The notes under the pieces: generated by a model | What the model was told of the DNA's origin: nothing | Seen by the model: only the letters and a program-made list of their open reading frames with translations | The model's database searches: none | Position numbers and translations under genes: made by a program | DNA from: Hemicentrotus pulcherrimus | Taxonomy: Eukaryota > Echinodermata > Echinoidea > Camarodonta > Strongylocentrotidae | Length of the DNA stretch: 64,000 nt | Direction of reading: 5' to 3' | Assembly: GCA_003118195.1 (NCBI GenBank) | Contig: BEXV01000089.1 | Span: forward strand, 121,518 to 185,517 | In this document: positions 13,934-25,600 of the stretch, in pieces | Numbering within the stretch: the stretch's first letter is position 1 | Layout: every line of letters begins with the position of its first letter

Positions 13934-14036
13934 CAATCGCCTGGCATTACCAGCACTTGGAATCATACACGTTTCGAATGATAAACCTTCGGAATAACGA
14001 GCATCGATCACCGTATAACAACGTATTCATGTCTTA

Positions 14037-14222
14037 TTAAGCGTCCCAGGTCAGTGGTTTTCCCAGCCGTTCAATCTCGTCCAGCATGAAATCGATGTCT
14101 GCTTTGGTAGATGCTGTGTTGTTGACGATCATCCTAAAGAAGTTGACCTTACTGCCCAGCGGCTGGTAGCCCACCATCACCGTTCCCTTGTTCATCATCA
14201 TTGCCTTGATCTCTGGGGCAAC
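14037..14222 (-). CDS. GAD: GAD coding exon 15, C-terminus and stop (residues 554-614)
   Basis: Encodes [35 protein letters not shown], then [21 protein letters not shown] and a TAA stop. Arg583 (FFRM) is the residue expected to bind the substrate carboxylate. Vertebrate GAD67 ends in the similar IERLGQDL, so the C-terminus here is four or five residues longer. Confidence 0.97.
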   Translation of the reverse strand, partial: VAPEIKAMMMNKGTVMVGYQPLGSKVNFFRMIVNNTASTKADIDFMLDEIERLGKPLTWDA

Positions 14223-16653
14223 CTATCCAACAAATATGAATATTGATGATGATACGGGGGATATCAAACTGATTACTTTGAGGAATTGAGTAACACGTAT
14301 GATTGTTTAAAATGGGGGAAACGAAACTTAAAGGAAATTGGTGAAATACAGTTATTTTCTGTTTACTGTGCTTGAAACGTCTATGATTGAAATAAGATGT
14401 ACTGTACGAAAAAATCACTCGTGAATATTAAGCTAACGAATGTTTTAAAAATATATATTTATTGAATGAAGCTCTAAGAAATGGCAAGAAAATAATTGTA
14501 AGTTTAAAGAATCATAATACTCCGTATTAACAGATAACAGATAGGTATCATTCTTCTCCGAATATAACTTCTCTATACTACTAGATTTTGTATACAAGGT
14601 CTGAAAAATCACCTTGTGAAGTTTGAGCTGTTTTTCCTGACAGTTCTCCATCTCACGTAGACAAGGTGGGTAGTACCAAAAACAAACGTTGGTTAACTCC
14701 GGCTGCAAAGAAATGACGAAAAACGGATTTAACATCATTTTATTATTTACCGGCTAATAACATCATGCAGCGTTTCTTGTTGTGTTGTTCAGAGGCAATG
14801 CCATGTGCAGACCCTCGATTTATGAGGGACAAAACACCTTTAACAGCTTACTGTGATCCATATACAGTTTTGAAACGTTTTAAGGGCAAAGGGAAAAGGG
14901 AGGGGGCTATAGAATCGCCCAAAATGACTGGGATTTTATGAATTTGTCTAAACTCCGCACGTTTCAGTGTCTTAAATGAGAATTGTTAACTAATACTAAT
15001 TATGATGATGATAATAATAATAATAGTAATAACCATAATAATAATAATATGCTGGCGGTTGCGTTTGTTTCCAATTAGGTTTTGCTCGGAATTTACCCAC
15101 CTTGTCATACACTAGTTCGAAGCCTTCTTTTGCCTTGATCCTGTCCACTAGGTATCTATGAAGATTGATCAAGGAGTATAGAAAATAGACACCTTGAGAC
15201 GAGGGGAACATTATAAATTTATAAATTAATAAAATTTGAAATACTGTTAAAATCATTTATATAGGAGAGAGGTATGAAATGAAACAGAGAGCAGTAGAGA
15301 GGAAATGACAGAAACGGGAAAGAAAACGAATGGGAAGGTGGAAAGTGAGAATATGGTAATCCGTAGAATCAGACTTTAGGTTTCTTTGTAGAACCTGCAT
15401 CTATACCCTTTAGGCAGATGGTCTGTTTTTACCCGAGACACCTCGATCATCATTTTCTCTAAAATATCATAAATCCGTAGAATATTACAGCTTTAGGATC
15501 AGATGATCATTAGTTATTATTACAAAAATGCAATATTATACACACACGAATGGTTCTTAAAACGTGACACCGTCATTTGAGCTGACAATTACCGTATTCT
15601 TGGTATTCGTTGAGTTTTAGCAAACGCTGGCAGACGCTGGCAGAACGCCCATGAACATTTAGACGTTTGTAGAACGTCATGGGTTGCGTTTCATGAAACC
15701 GTCTTAAGTACAAGTTCACAGACATCCCATTGAAACGCGTGTTACACTAAATACACACATTTCAAATGGATGTCGGTGAACTTGTTCTTATGACGGTTTC
15801 GTGACACGCTGCCCTTTAAGCCCCAAGAACGTTATGGCTTGAATTCACAAAGGAGGATTGACAAACCTAGGTTTGTCGACAAACCTCCTTTATAAATTCG
15901 GGCCTATGTGTTCGTTGGGTTTTCAATTAATTTCCTGATTAAAAGTGCTTTTACGATATTAAAACCGCATTACCGTTTGAATTTTTTAACTATCTCTTGG
16001 GCCTCCACCTGTATCCAACAAATAATAGATACAGAGACATGGTGTCCTGGAAGGGGAAAACCCAACCTTTAAACAAATTGAATTTTGTCTTTAATCTTAT
16101 CTCCATTTGCTAGCCTATATACTTACTGAGCTAAATCGAAGAGTTTGTTGATCTGGGCCTCGTAACCCCTCGTTCCCTGTAAGAAGAAAAACAAGTTAAA
16201 ACATTTCATAAGGCAAAGATATTATCTCAGCCTTTCCCTGTTTTTTTAAAATTTGTATAACGAAATATATGAATCACTTCCACCTAGACAAATTATAATG
16301 ATATTTAAGTAGACATCAAAGACAACATGGCGCCCAATATATACGACACACTGACTGCGATAAGTCGACTAATAACTTACACCTTTGGCCGATAATAAAG
16401 GTTCAAAATCGATACAAAGGTGGGTATAATTATTTGATTAATGTGTGAAGCGCTAGTCAACCACGTCTTTATTCCGTAAAACTTATTCAAATTAAACGGA
16501 ACGAGCGAGTTAGGCAAAGACAGAAAGAGAGAGACAAAAAAAAAGAGGGAGAGAGAGAGAGAGAGAATAGAGAAAATATATAGAGAGAGAAATGGAATGT
16601 CAGAGTGCGAGAGAGAGAGAAAGGGAATGTGAGAGAGAGAGAGAGAGAGAGAA

Positions 16654-16691
<38 letters not shown>

Positions 16692-19600
16692 GAAGCTAGA
16701 GAGAGAAAGGGAGGAGGAGAGGAAATGAACAGGTGAATATAAAAACGACAAGACTCCCAAAACACCCACTTATATAACCCACATATTTATGCCTCCAGCT
16801 TGTGTACTCTCTCTGAGTACAAATTGTAAATCTCATAAAATTTTCGACAATAATTATGATGTGTATAATTTAATTTTTTTTTTGTGATTTTCATATTTTT
16901 TCCAATTACTTATTTGTACATATTTGATTTTTGTTTATATTTGTTGACATTGTGTTAACTTTACTTGCGCACGGACTCGCTGAAAAGCTTGTGAGTTTGT
17001 GAGTTTTTACCGTGAATAAATAAAAACAATACAATGCAATATATTCTTTAAAAGGTAATTCGTCACAGGTAAACGAGCTAAAGAACATAAAATGCAAAGG
17101 AAAAGATTAAACATGTTGTGTCAGACGCAGGTCTAATCATACCCACACTGTGGTCTTGGTCCACGATCTTTGCATCTCAAGTCAAGAAACTCGAATACGA
17201 CATGACTTCCTCTTCCAGAATAACATAAGGGACATTATCTTATTAATGGGAAGTTGCCAAATGCCAAATGCTTCTAATTGGCCTCATGCAATATGCAAAT
17301 TATGCGCATTAGAATACGAGAATCAGGTCTGGATTATATTGTGGAAATTGGATACCCGTGGATTGGTAATAAATCCCTAAAGAATCTCCGGAAACGAAAA
17401 GCAATAGGATTGTATTACATTGCTGATATTGGTTCATAAAGATCAAAGACCTTCCGCCCTCCCCCCCCCCCCCCCCCCCCCCCCACGCGTAAAATTGTCT
17501 TCGTATATGATTTGATGAAAATGATTATTGTAATAATTTTGAACGAAATGGGAATATGTAAAATCTGAATCTGAACAAAAAATCCCTTTTTCAGAGGAGG
17601 CAAATATGGAGACGATGTCTGTCTAAATGTTTAAAAATGCATGAGATTCATCAAAAGGATTCTTAAAAGTCTCAGTGCCTCCACTAAATCACTAAATAAA
17701 TCTTCTTCTTTTTTCAAGGACCTACGTCGGCTTGAGTAAAATAGATAACTCCTGAAAACCAAAAGAGATGTAAGTGTTGCTGTTGTCGGCAATCAGACAG
17801 TAGCATACGCTACTTGTTGAATCATTAATCTTTTTTCCCGTGTAAATCTTCTTTTGTTTTTCAACAGAACTTGCTTCAACAAATGGTGGTTCTCCACTTT
17901 AACCTAGCTGTAAATTTAGAATAGAGTAAACAAGTTCAAGTTAGTGGTGGCTTTTTCTCACGAGTTGCTTTCTGATTCTTATTTCAAGATGTTTACGTGA
18001 CTTTTTTGTATATTTCCAGTCTGCATATAGCTTCAAACTTTAGTCAGTCATAATGCAGAACGAAATTGTTTTAGCTAAACATTAAATTGTTATGTTTTCA
18101 TCGATTTATTTTTCTTTTCTCTATTGATGAAACTTTAGACATGCTATGATGCGTCTCAGATATCAGTCGGGAACATGATCAATAGCCAATGAAAGTGTGA
18201 TGGGGGCACATTTTCCTCAAATTTCCCAAACCCTTTTTTAACAAGACTTATACCAAAAACGCGTTCAATCTCACTGAGTAGCGAGTACGCGAGAGGAATA
18301 ATGAAAAAAAGAAATGTGATACGCCTTTTTTGAAAGACTGATCAATGAATGAGAAGGGAAACAAAACCAAAGCAAATCTAACATACTTAGAATAAGAATT
18401 ACATGCTCTATATTTATTTACCGTTTCACTGAAAATATATTGAAACAGATCGAATGCTGGCATTGCCTTCATTTCCTAGTTTATTAGTATATTAGGGAAA
18501 AACTCATTAAAAAAAAACTTTCAAGAAGTGTCACAATAGTTATGAATCGAAATGTCGGGTAGGTGCCGAGATGCACTCTCTGCACTTGATATATTCGATA
18601 TTTATATCATATTTTTATGATTTTTGTTAACAATAATGTCACGTCTTCCATTATTCAAATGTGACTAGATCTAATTAAATCACATACTACACCCGTTGCA
18701 CATCTCAGTTGCGTTAATGTTTGCGCTTATCGAGCCGGTGACAATATTATTAAATCTAATACAACAAAACAATTGTGTACACTTTCATTTTGCACAAATT
18801 CTTTAATAAACGATATGCTTTTGACACAAAGCTTGAAAGGCCGCATCAGTTACTGACGCTATCCTACGTCAGACATAATAGGGACTTTTAGATTCTGCAC
18901 AACGAGAACGTGGACTGCCCTTTGAAAGGACCTTAAAAGGGCAGTCCACATTCTCGTCGTGCAGAGTCTAAAAGTCCCTAATGACGCCTCGTGTGCAACG
19001 GGGTTTAGTTACCTTTGACCTCCATGTCAACCAGAGTTTGAAGACATCCACATGGCGCCCACATTGTATGGTCTTATCTCCAGTATCGAACGACACATCG
19101 TAGTGCTTGTCCTGCTGGAACAGGTAGGGGGCGCGCATCGAGTTACAGTCCTCCAACAAACCCTGAATTGAATACAGTCACGTGTTGTAATATGTATTCA
19201 TAATCAGTGGGGAAAAAAATATTATCTTTGAGAGCGGAGCAGTGATTACCATGGAAAATGAGTATTATCATAATCAAAAATATGTATACATAATATGTAT
19301 ACATATATGGACATATAAAAACATGATGGTAGTCAAAATTTCTATATACTGACAAACAAACAGGAGTACATATTTCAGGGCTGGTGATCCGAAATAAGTC
19401 TATGTTACATTTGCTCAGGATGGATATGAAGGGTGTGGGTAAGGGTTGTAATTATGATTTAGGTTGAATCTAGGGTTCGGTTTGGCTACATATGGGTTGC
19501 CATGAACCGAAAAATGGTCCGGGGAACTCTGCTCCGGACTAAAATATAGGGTTGGGTTTAGGGGTGCAATTGGGTATAAAGTTAGATTTAAAGTTAGGTA

Positions 19601-22600
19601 TGGCTTTAGGCCAAGAGTTTAAGTTTGGTAATCATAATAGAAATTGAACGTAACGCAGTTTTTACCAGAGCGTGTGAAGAAGAACTTATTTACAACATAC
19701 AATATATAGGTTGCATGCAAGGACATTGTTTAGGGTTTACTCTTTCACTTTGCCCATGTTAAATTCATCTGTAACGATTCTATTTCTTAAATTGTATTTT
19801 TATTCCACAACGAAAACCACACAGTCCATGGTTTCTATGACACAGTTATAATCATCATAAAACGTTGTAACATGATACAAAATTGTACTGCACTAAAAAT
19901 CTGCAATACAATTGTAACCCTTTAAAATATATATATGCCCTTTTTATCTGAATGATAAATTTTAAAATGCATTTGATTTTAAAATAGATCAGGAGGCTCC
20001 ATTAGGACTATGACAAGTGCATCATTATTCCTTTTAACTGAAAAATGCCGAGTTCTTACTTTTATAAATAGAATGCCGATTCTGCCTTTATTCTTTGCGC
20101 ACCCCCTCCCCCACACCCATATAGTATAATAACGCCAGGAAATCTTACCGTGAAGTTCAAAAGAGCCGAAAACGAAACAACATCAGAAAAACAAATTACA
20201 AACCCATTTTGCAATTTATTTGGTAGTCACCCACACAAAGCATACGGTGTATATCTGAAGAGCACTGACTTATACACGTAACGCCCCATAAAAATGCAAA
20301 TATCATTGTCATTTTGTACTGGACCCACTGCGTGTGGTTAAAGAGATATTACTAAATACAATTTTGAAAAACTTTATAATTTGTTGCAAACTTTGTTGTT
20401 CATTTTCACACGCATTTCTGATAATTCGGTTCATACAGAGTCCTTTACTTATATTTTCGTTCTGGGTCCATCATATTCGATTCTAGCCCTTCAAAAGAAA
20501 CCATTTAATTGAACGTTTTGCTAACATATTTGAATTTATGGATTTTTCTTTCCTAGTGACGAGCTATTACGTTAACCTGTCATTAATGAATTACAATACT
20601 AGGAATCCAGTCTGCATACATTTCTTGTTGATATGTCGGGCAAGCCTCGGGCAATCTTTCAGGTTGTCTTCAACAATCTTTGTTTAAAAAGCAAGCATTA
20701 AATTTGAATATGTTAGTAAACCGGTATGATATATTGGTCAAGATCTGTACTTTTGCTGAATATGTCAAATAGAATATTAATAGGCCATTTTCGCAATGTC
20801 GGAACATCTAAATTATAAATCTGTGTTAAGGGCCTCGTTACAAACTATTTCATTCAACTTATACGAGTAACTTTAGCGAAAAAACTGCATACATTAGTCG
20901 TTGCTAGGTTGGACAAACATTATGGCTTGCCGAACCTTATAACAGGTATCCGTGATGTACGGAATATTTTAAAGCAGTTATATTTATATGCTTTTTAGTT
21001 GCTGTTCCTATATCGGTATGAACATTTCATTACATTTTGAGGACTCATCTATTTCCACTTAATTTTAAAATCCATTTTCTCACTTGTTTTTCTCGCCTGT
21101 CGACGAAAGTTACATAATTACGTAATGATGAGGCTGTGTCAAATAAGGCCTGGTGGCCAAGTGGTAAGGCGTCTGTCTCGTAAACAGAAGATCGAGAGTT
21201 CAAACCCCTCCCAGGCCCAACATGTTTCCTTTTATTTTACTACTGAAATTAGGATTTTTAATCTTCGTTACGACCAGCACGGAAACATGCAAGGCCTGGT
21301 GGCCAAGTGGTAAGGCGTCTGTCTCGTAAACAGAAGATCGAGAGTTCGATCCCCTCCCAGGCCTAAGATATTTTCTTTCTTTTTTTTCATACTGAAATTA
21401 GGATTTTTAATCTTCGTTACGACCAGCACGGAAACATGCAAGGCCTGGTGGCCAAGCGGTGAGGCGTCTGTCTCGTAAACAGTAGATCGAGAGTTCGAAC
21501 CCCTCCCAAGCCTAACATGTTTCCTTTTATTTTACTACTGAAATTAGGATTTTTAATTTTCGTTACGACCACCAAGGAAACATGCAAGGCTTGGTGGCCA
21601 AGCGGTAAGGCGTCTGTCTCGTAAACAGAAGATCGAGAGTTCAAACCCCTCCGAGGTCTATATTATAAGTTGTTTCCTCTTTTTTTTCCTACTAAAATTA
21701 GGATTTTTAATCTTCGTTACGACCAGCAATGAATCATGCAAGGCCTGGTGGCCAAGTGGTAAGGCGTCTGTCTCGTAAACAGAAGATCGAGAGTTCGAAC
21801 CCCTCCCAGGCCCAACATGTTTCCTTTTATTTTACTACTGAAATTAGGATTTTTAATTTTCGTTACGACCACCAAGGAAACATGCAAGGCTTGGTGGCCA
21901 AGCGGTAAGGCGTCTGTCTCGTAAACAGAAGATCGAGAGTTCAAACCCCTCCGAGGTCTATATTATAAGTTGTTTCCTCTTTTTTTTCCTACTAAAATTA
22001 GGATTTTTAATCTTCGTTACGACCAGCAAGGAAACTTGCAAGCCCTGGTGGCCAAGTGGAAAGGCGTCTGTCTCGAAAACAGAAGATCGAGAGTTTTAAC
22101 CCCTCTCAGGCCTAAGATGTTTCCTTTTTTTCTACTGAAATTAGGATTTTTAATCGTCGTTACGACCAGCAAAGAAACATGCAACCTTGGTGTCATCTTT
22201 GAAAATGATCTTAGGAATGATGATTAGATAAACAATATTTGACGCTCAGCTTAATATGCCTTGTACAAGATAGGTCGTATTAGAAATTTTCTTGATCAAA
22301 AATCTACCGAAACCCTTAAACATGCATTTATTTTATGCCGTCTTGATCAATGCAATAGCCTTCTTTATGGCCTTCCGGACTCACATATTGCAAAACTCCA
22401 GAGAATCCAAAACTGTGCTGCTAGGCTCGTAACAGGCACACGTTCGTGTGAACACATCTACCCAGTATTTCGCGAATTGCATTGGTTGCCGGTGACGTAC
22501 CGCATTAAGTACAAAATCTTAGTTTTAACTTATAAATGCATTCATGAATTGGCACCAATTTATCTGCAAGGATTGATTCAGAAATACAAACACTCACGCA

Positions 22601-25600
22601 ATATATTACGGTCATCTTCACAATTAAACCTCGTATCTACTTCTGTGTTAACTCTTTCTTATGGTAATCGCTCCTTTTGCAAAGCTTCTGCTGAACTTTG
22701 GAACAGATTACCTTTAAATGTAAAAAAAAAAACAACTGTCAAACCGTTAGCCTATTCAATACTAGTCTCAAGACTCATTTATTTGAAATTGCGTTTGATG
22801 ATTAATTAACTCTGTTCACTTTGATGTGTATTCCATATGTATTGTAATTTGTAGGTTTATTTGCATTTTTAGTTTTGTATAAGATGTAATTGTATATCAG
22901 TCTATTTTGTGTATGTAGCGCTTATAGACTTTGGTGATAGGCACTTTATAAGTACGTTTTTATTATCATTATTATTATTATTAATATTATTATGCAAGGC
23001 CTGGTGGCCAAGTGGTAAGGCGTCTGTCTCGTAAACAGAAGATCGAGAGTTCGAACCCCTCTCAGGCCTAAGATGTTTCCTTTTATTTTACTACTGAAAT
23101 TAGGATTTTTAATTGTCGTGACGGCCAGCGAGGAGACATACAAGGCCTGGTGGCCAAGTGGTGAGGCGTCTGTCTCGTAAACAGACGATCGAGGGCTCAA
23201 ATCCCTTACACGCTTGGCTGTATATATCATAAGCACATTTTTTTTTTTTACATCAACATTGATTTCTCTGTAATTAGATAATTCGTAAATTGTAAGAATG
23301 CTCTTCTGGAATCCCTTTCAGGCCTGACTATATGTCATAAATTCATTCTTTCTTTTTTTCCAGCAACATTCTGTTTTATCAGACAATTCGTACAATCTAA
23401 AAACTCACTGACCACTACCAAGCAATAAGCATATAAGGCCTAGTCGCCAAGTGGTTATGGCGTCTGTCTTGAAAAAAGAAGATCAATGGTTCAAATCCCT
23501 TCAGGCTATTGATATGTGATAGGATTTTCCTCACATTTTATTTTAGACTCAGCAGTCTGTTGTAAACTAAAAACTGATTTGGGTATACCGACGCAACTAT
23601 CTTTTTGTATGCCTCTTTACACGATTTGAGGTTGTTATTGACTTGCATTAACTTTCGACATACGTATTCATCTTGGGTTTCCAAACTAAATGATTCTCAC
23701 GATTGAAGGTTTTTGATAACACCACTATGCAGACATCAATGGTATTACAGAAGGTCTTCTACCTTGAACACTAACTTACCATAGAAACCTACAATTAGCA
23801 TCTATATGAGTCTATATCATGAAGTACAACGTCAATAATTATCCTTACTTTAGCATAATTTATCTTGACTTTGATTAAGGTTCGGTTTAAAAAAAAAGGT
23901 AATTTGATTGTCTTGAAATTATGATCGTAAGGGCCTTTAATAGTTTCAGTTTCATTTATTTCTCCCCTAAAGATCAACAGATAAAAATACATATATAAAC
24001 AGACAAATGTATGACAATACATAAGATGAATTATAACAGTGAGGAGGGTAGTGGCCAAAAAGGAAACAAACCTTGTAAGAGGTCAACCCTTTAAGAAAAC
24101 AAGATATACAATATTTAACATAAAAACACATAAAAAGGAACACAAAATAAGATAAAAATGAAGTAACTAACCCAATAAACAAACTAACAAAAGCCTAATA
24201 CTGAATCTAATATTTAGATAATAAAAATGTCTTATATTTACTTCTAAAAACAGATACTGAAGAGCTATTCTGAATGTAAGAGGGTATTGAATTTTACTTC
24301 ACTAGACCCTGGTAAAATAAGCTATTTTTAAAAAGAGGAGGTATTGTACTTTGGGACGTGGACATTTCGAGAATTTCTTGTGGAATAATTATGCACAGAT
24401 GTATTTAACCGGAAAAACTTCATTCAAGAATTTGGCAAAAGATTTTGTTTATAAGAAAACATAAACAAAGCTATATTCAATTTGTTTAAGTCCATAATAT
24501 TTGAAATTTTCAAGGAGGAAAATAAAGGTCCAGAGTGAGAAAGGTTAGGTGAGTGAGTTATAATTCTCATTGCCTTTTTTTTTGTAAACGAAATATTCTA
24601 TTAATATGTATTTCGAAAGTATGACACCAGGCTATATTACAATGATTTAAGTAAGGTAAAATCAAATCATTATACAATATAAGAAGAATTTTCTTAGGCA
24701 ACATATGAAGTTCATATATAATTAATAGACATCAATTTTGAAAGACGCTTTATTTTTGTTCGTAAAAACCATACAATTTGATAATTATTTATTTGACTAA
24801 TGCTCCTTGCTTTTTTTTTGCTCGATTTAACTTTCGGTTGAAGAAAAATATTTATTCATTTGAAATCAAACAATTTCAACTGAAATATATAGTAGCGCTC
24901 TGATCCTTAACTAACTAGACAGTCTCCATTATTGAAATAATTCAATAAGAATGCTTTCACAGAGATAAGTTAAAACTCGATTAGATAAGAAGAGGGAAAT
25001 GGAGGCGTTTTTTCTTATTTTTGTAAACATTTTTTTTTAACATTGTGCAAAGTAATGGCAATTGACAGGCAAAAAAGAATAATGAAATATGAGGCGTAAT
25101 TCAAAAACAAAACAAAAAAAAAAGCGGTTTACAGCGTCAAATCTGAAAGAGGCTTGATACAGGATATGACCCGCGTTTTTTAAACGCGGGAAGAGGAAGT
25201 TAATTCAGAGAATTACAGAAAAACTCACGTCTTCTTTGAAAAGTACAGCAGCACACTGGAGAGTGATTCCCATCATCTTATGAGGGTTCCATGTCACAGA
25301 ATCAGCTCTGTCAAGATTAAGTTTAAGTTAAAGTTCACTGATTTCACATTCATTAAAAAGACAGGACAAAATATTAATCAAAAGCATAAACAATTCACTG
25401 TCAATGAATAACATTTGGAAATTGATGTAGGTCAATGTCCCTTTGCAAGCCTAAAATACGATGTTTCTAAAGACAGCGTTAACTATCCCTTGAGAAATCC
25501 CCAAAACAAATTTGAACTGTAAACTGTCTCTTTGAGTCATCACAATAATATATTTGACCGAGAATATCATAATTATTAAATGTTTAGAGTACCTCGTAAT

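Larger units (their letters stand above)
1547..14036. other. Intergenic region with repeats, no recognised gene
   Basis: AT-rich sequence without convincing coding exons. It holds candidate poly(A) signals, AATTACGAACC-type repeat tracts (6540-6790, 13600-13790), a CT tract (7591-7715), a duplicated 165-bp segment (10207-10371 and 13768-13933), a GC-richer transposon-like block (10632-10980) and a diverged direct repeat near 9808 and 9926. The 133-codon open frame at 6966-7367 on the minus strand has no recognisable domain and an atypical composition. Confidence 0.6.
14223..19012. other. GAD introns 11-14
   Basis: Introns at 14223-14612, 14703-15100, 15156-16126 and 16177-19012. They contain an AAT/ATG microsatellite (15000-15050), two inverted-repeat elements (15681-15814, 15841-15899), a GA-rich tract (16510-16720), a poly(C) run (17460-17484) and a long hairpin (18881-18978). 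I see no other gene. Confidence 0.8.
19163..25228. other. GAD intron 10
   Basis: A 6.1-kb intron carrying the tRNA-Thr-like array and the LINE fragment on the plus strand. A GGGTT/TTTAGG-rich degenerate stretch lies at 19430-19640. The rest is AT-rich with no recognised gene. A perfect 9-bp-arm palindrome (CCCGCGTTT/AAACGCGGG) is at 25170-25190, 39 bp downstream of the exon 10 donor in transcript order. Confidence 0.8.

Noticed and set aside
16377..16769. Ser-Leu-rich open frames of 92 and 130 codons
   Set aside because: They arise from a GA microsatellite in an intron. The same applies to frames at 34068-34307, 36999-37514, 38955-39292 and 62993-63193.
21417..21944. Repeated 75-codon minus-strand open frames with a PLGHQALHV motif
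   Set aside because: They are antisense readings of the tRNA-like units; the apparent repeat protein reflects the tandem array.
22261..22809. A stand-alone 182-residue gene
   Set aside because: It is the C-terminal part of a LINE reverse transcriptase with upstream stops and a terminal frameshift, bounded by a target-site duplication.
25170..25190. Perfect palindrome CCCGCGTTT..AAACGCGGG as a terminator
   Set aside because: A 9-bp-arm hairpin in a eukaryotic intron has no support as a terminator; no function assigned.
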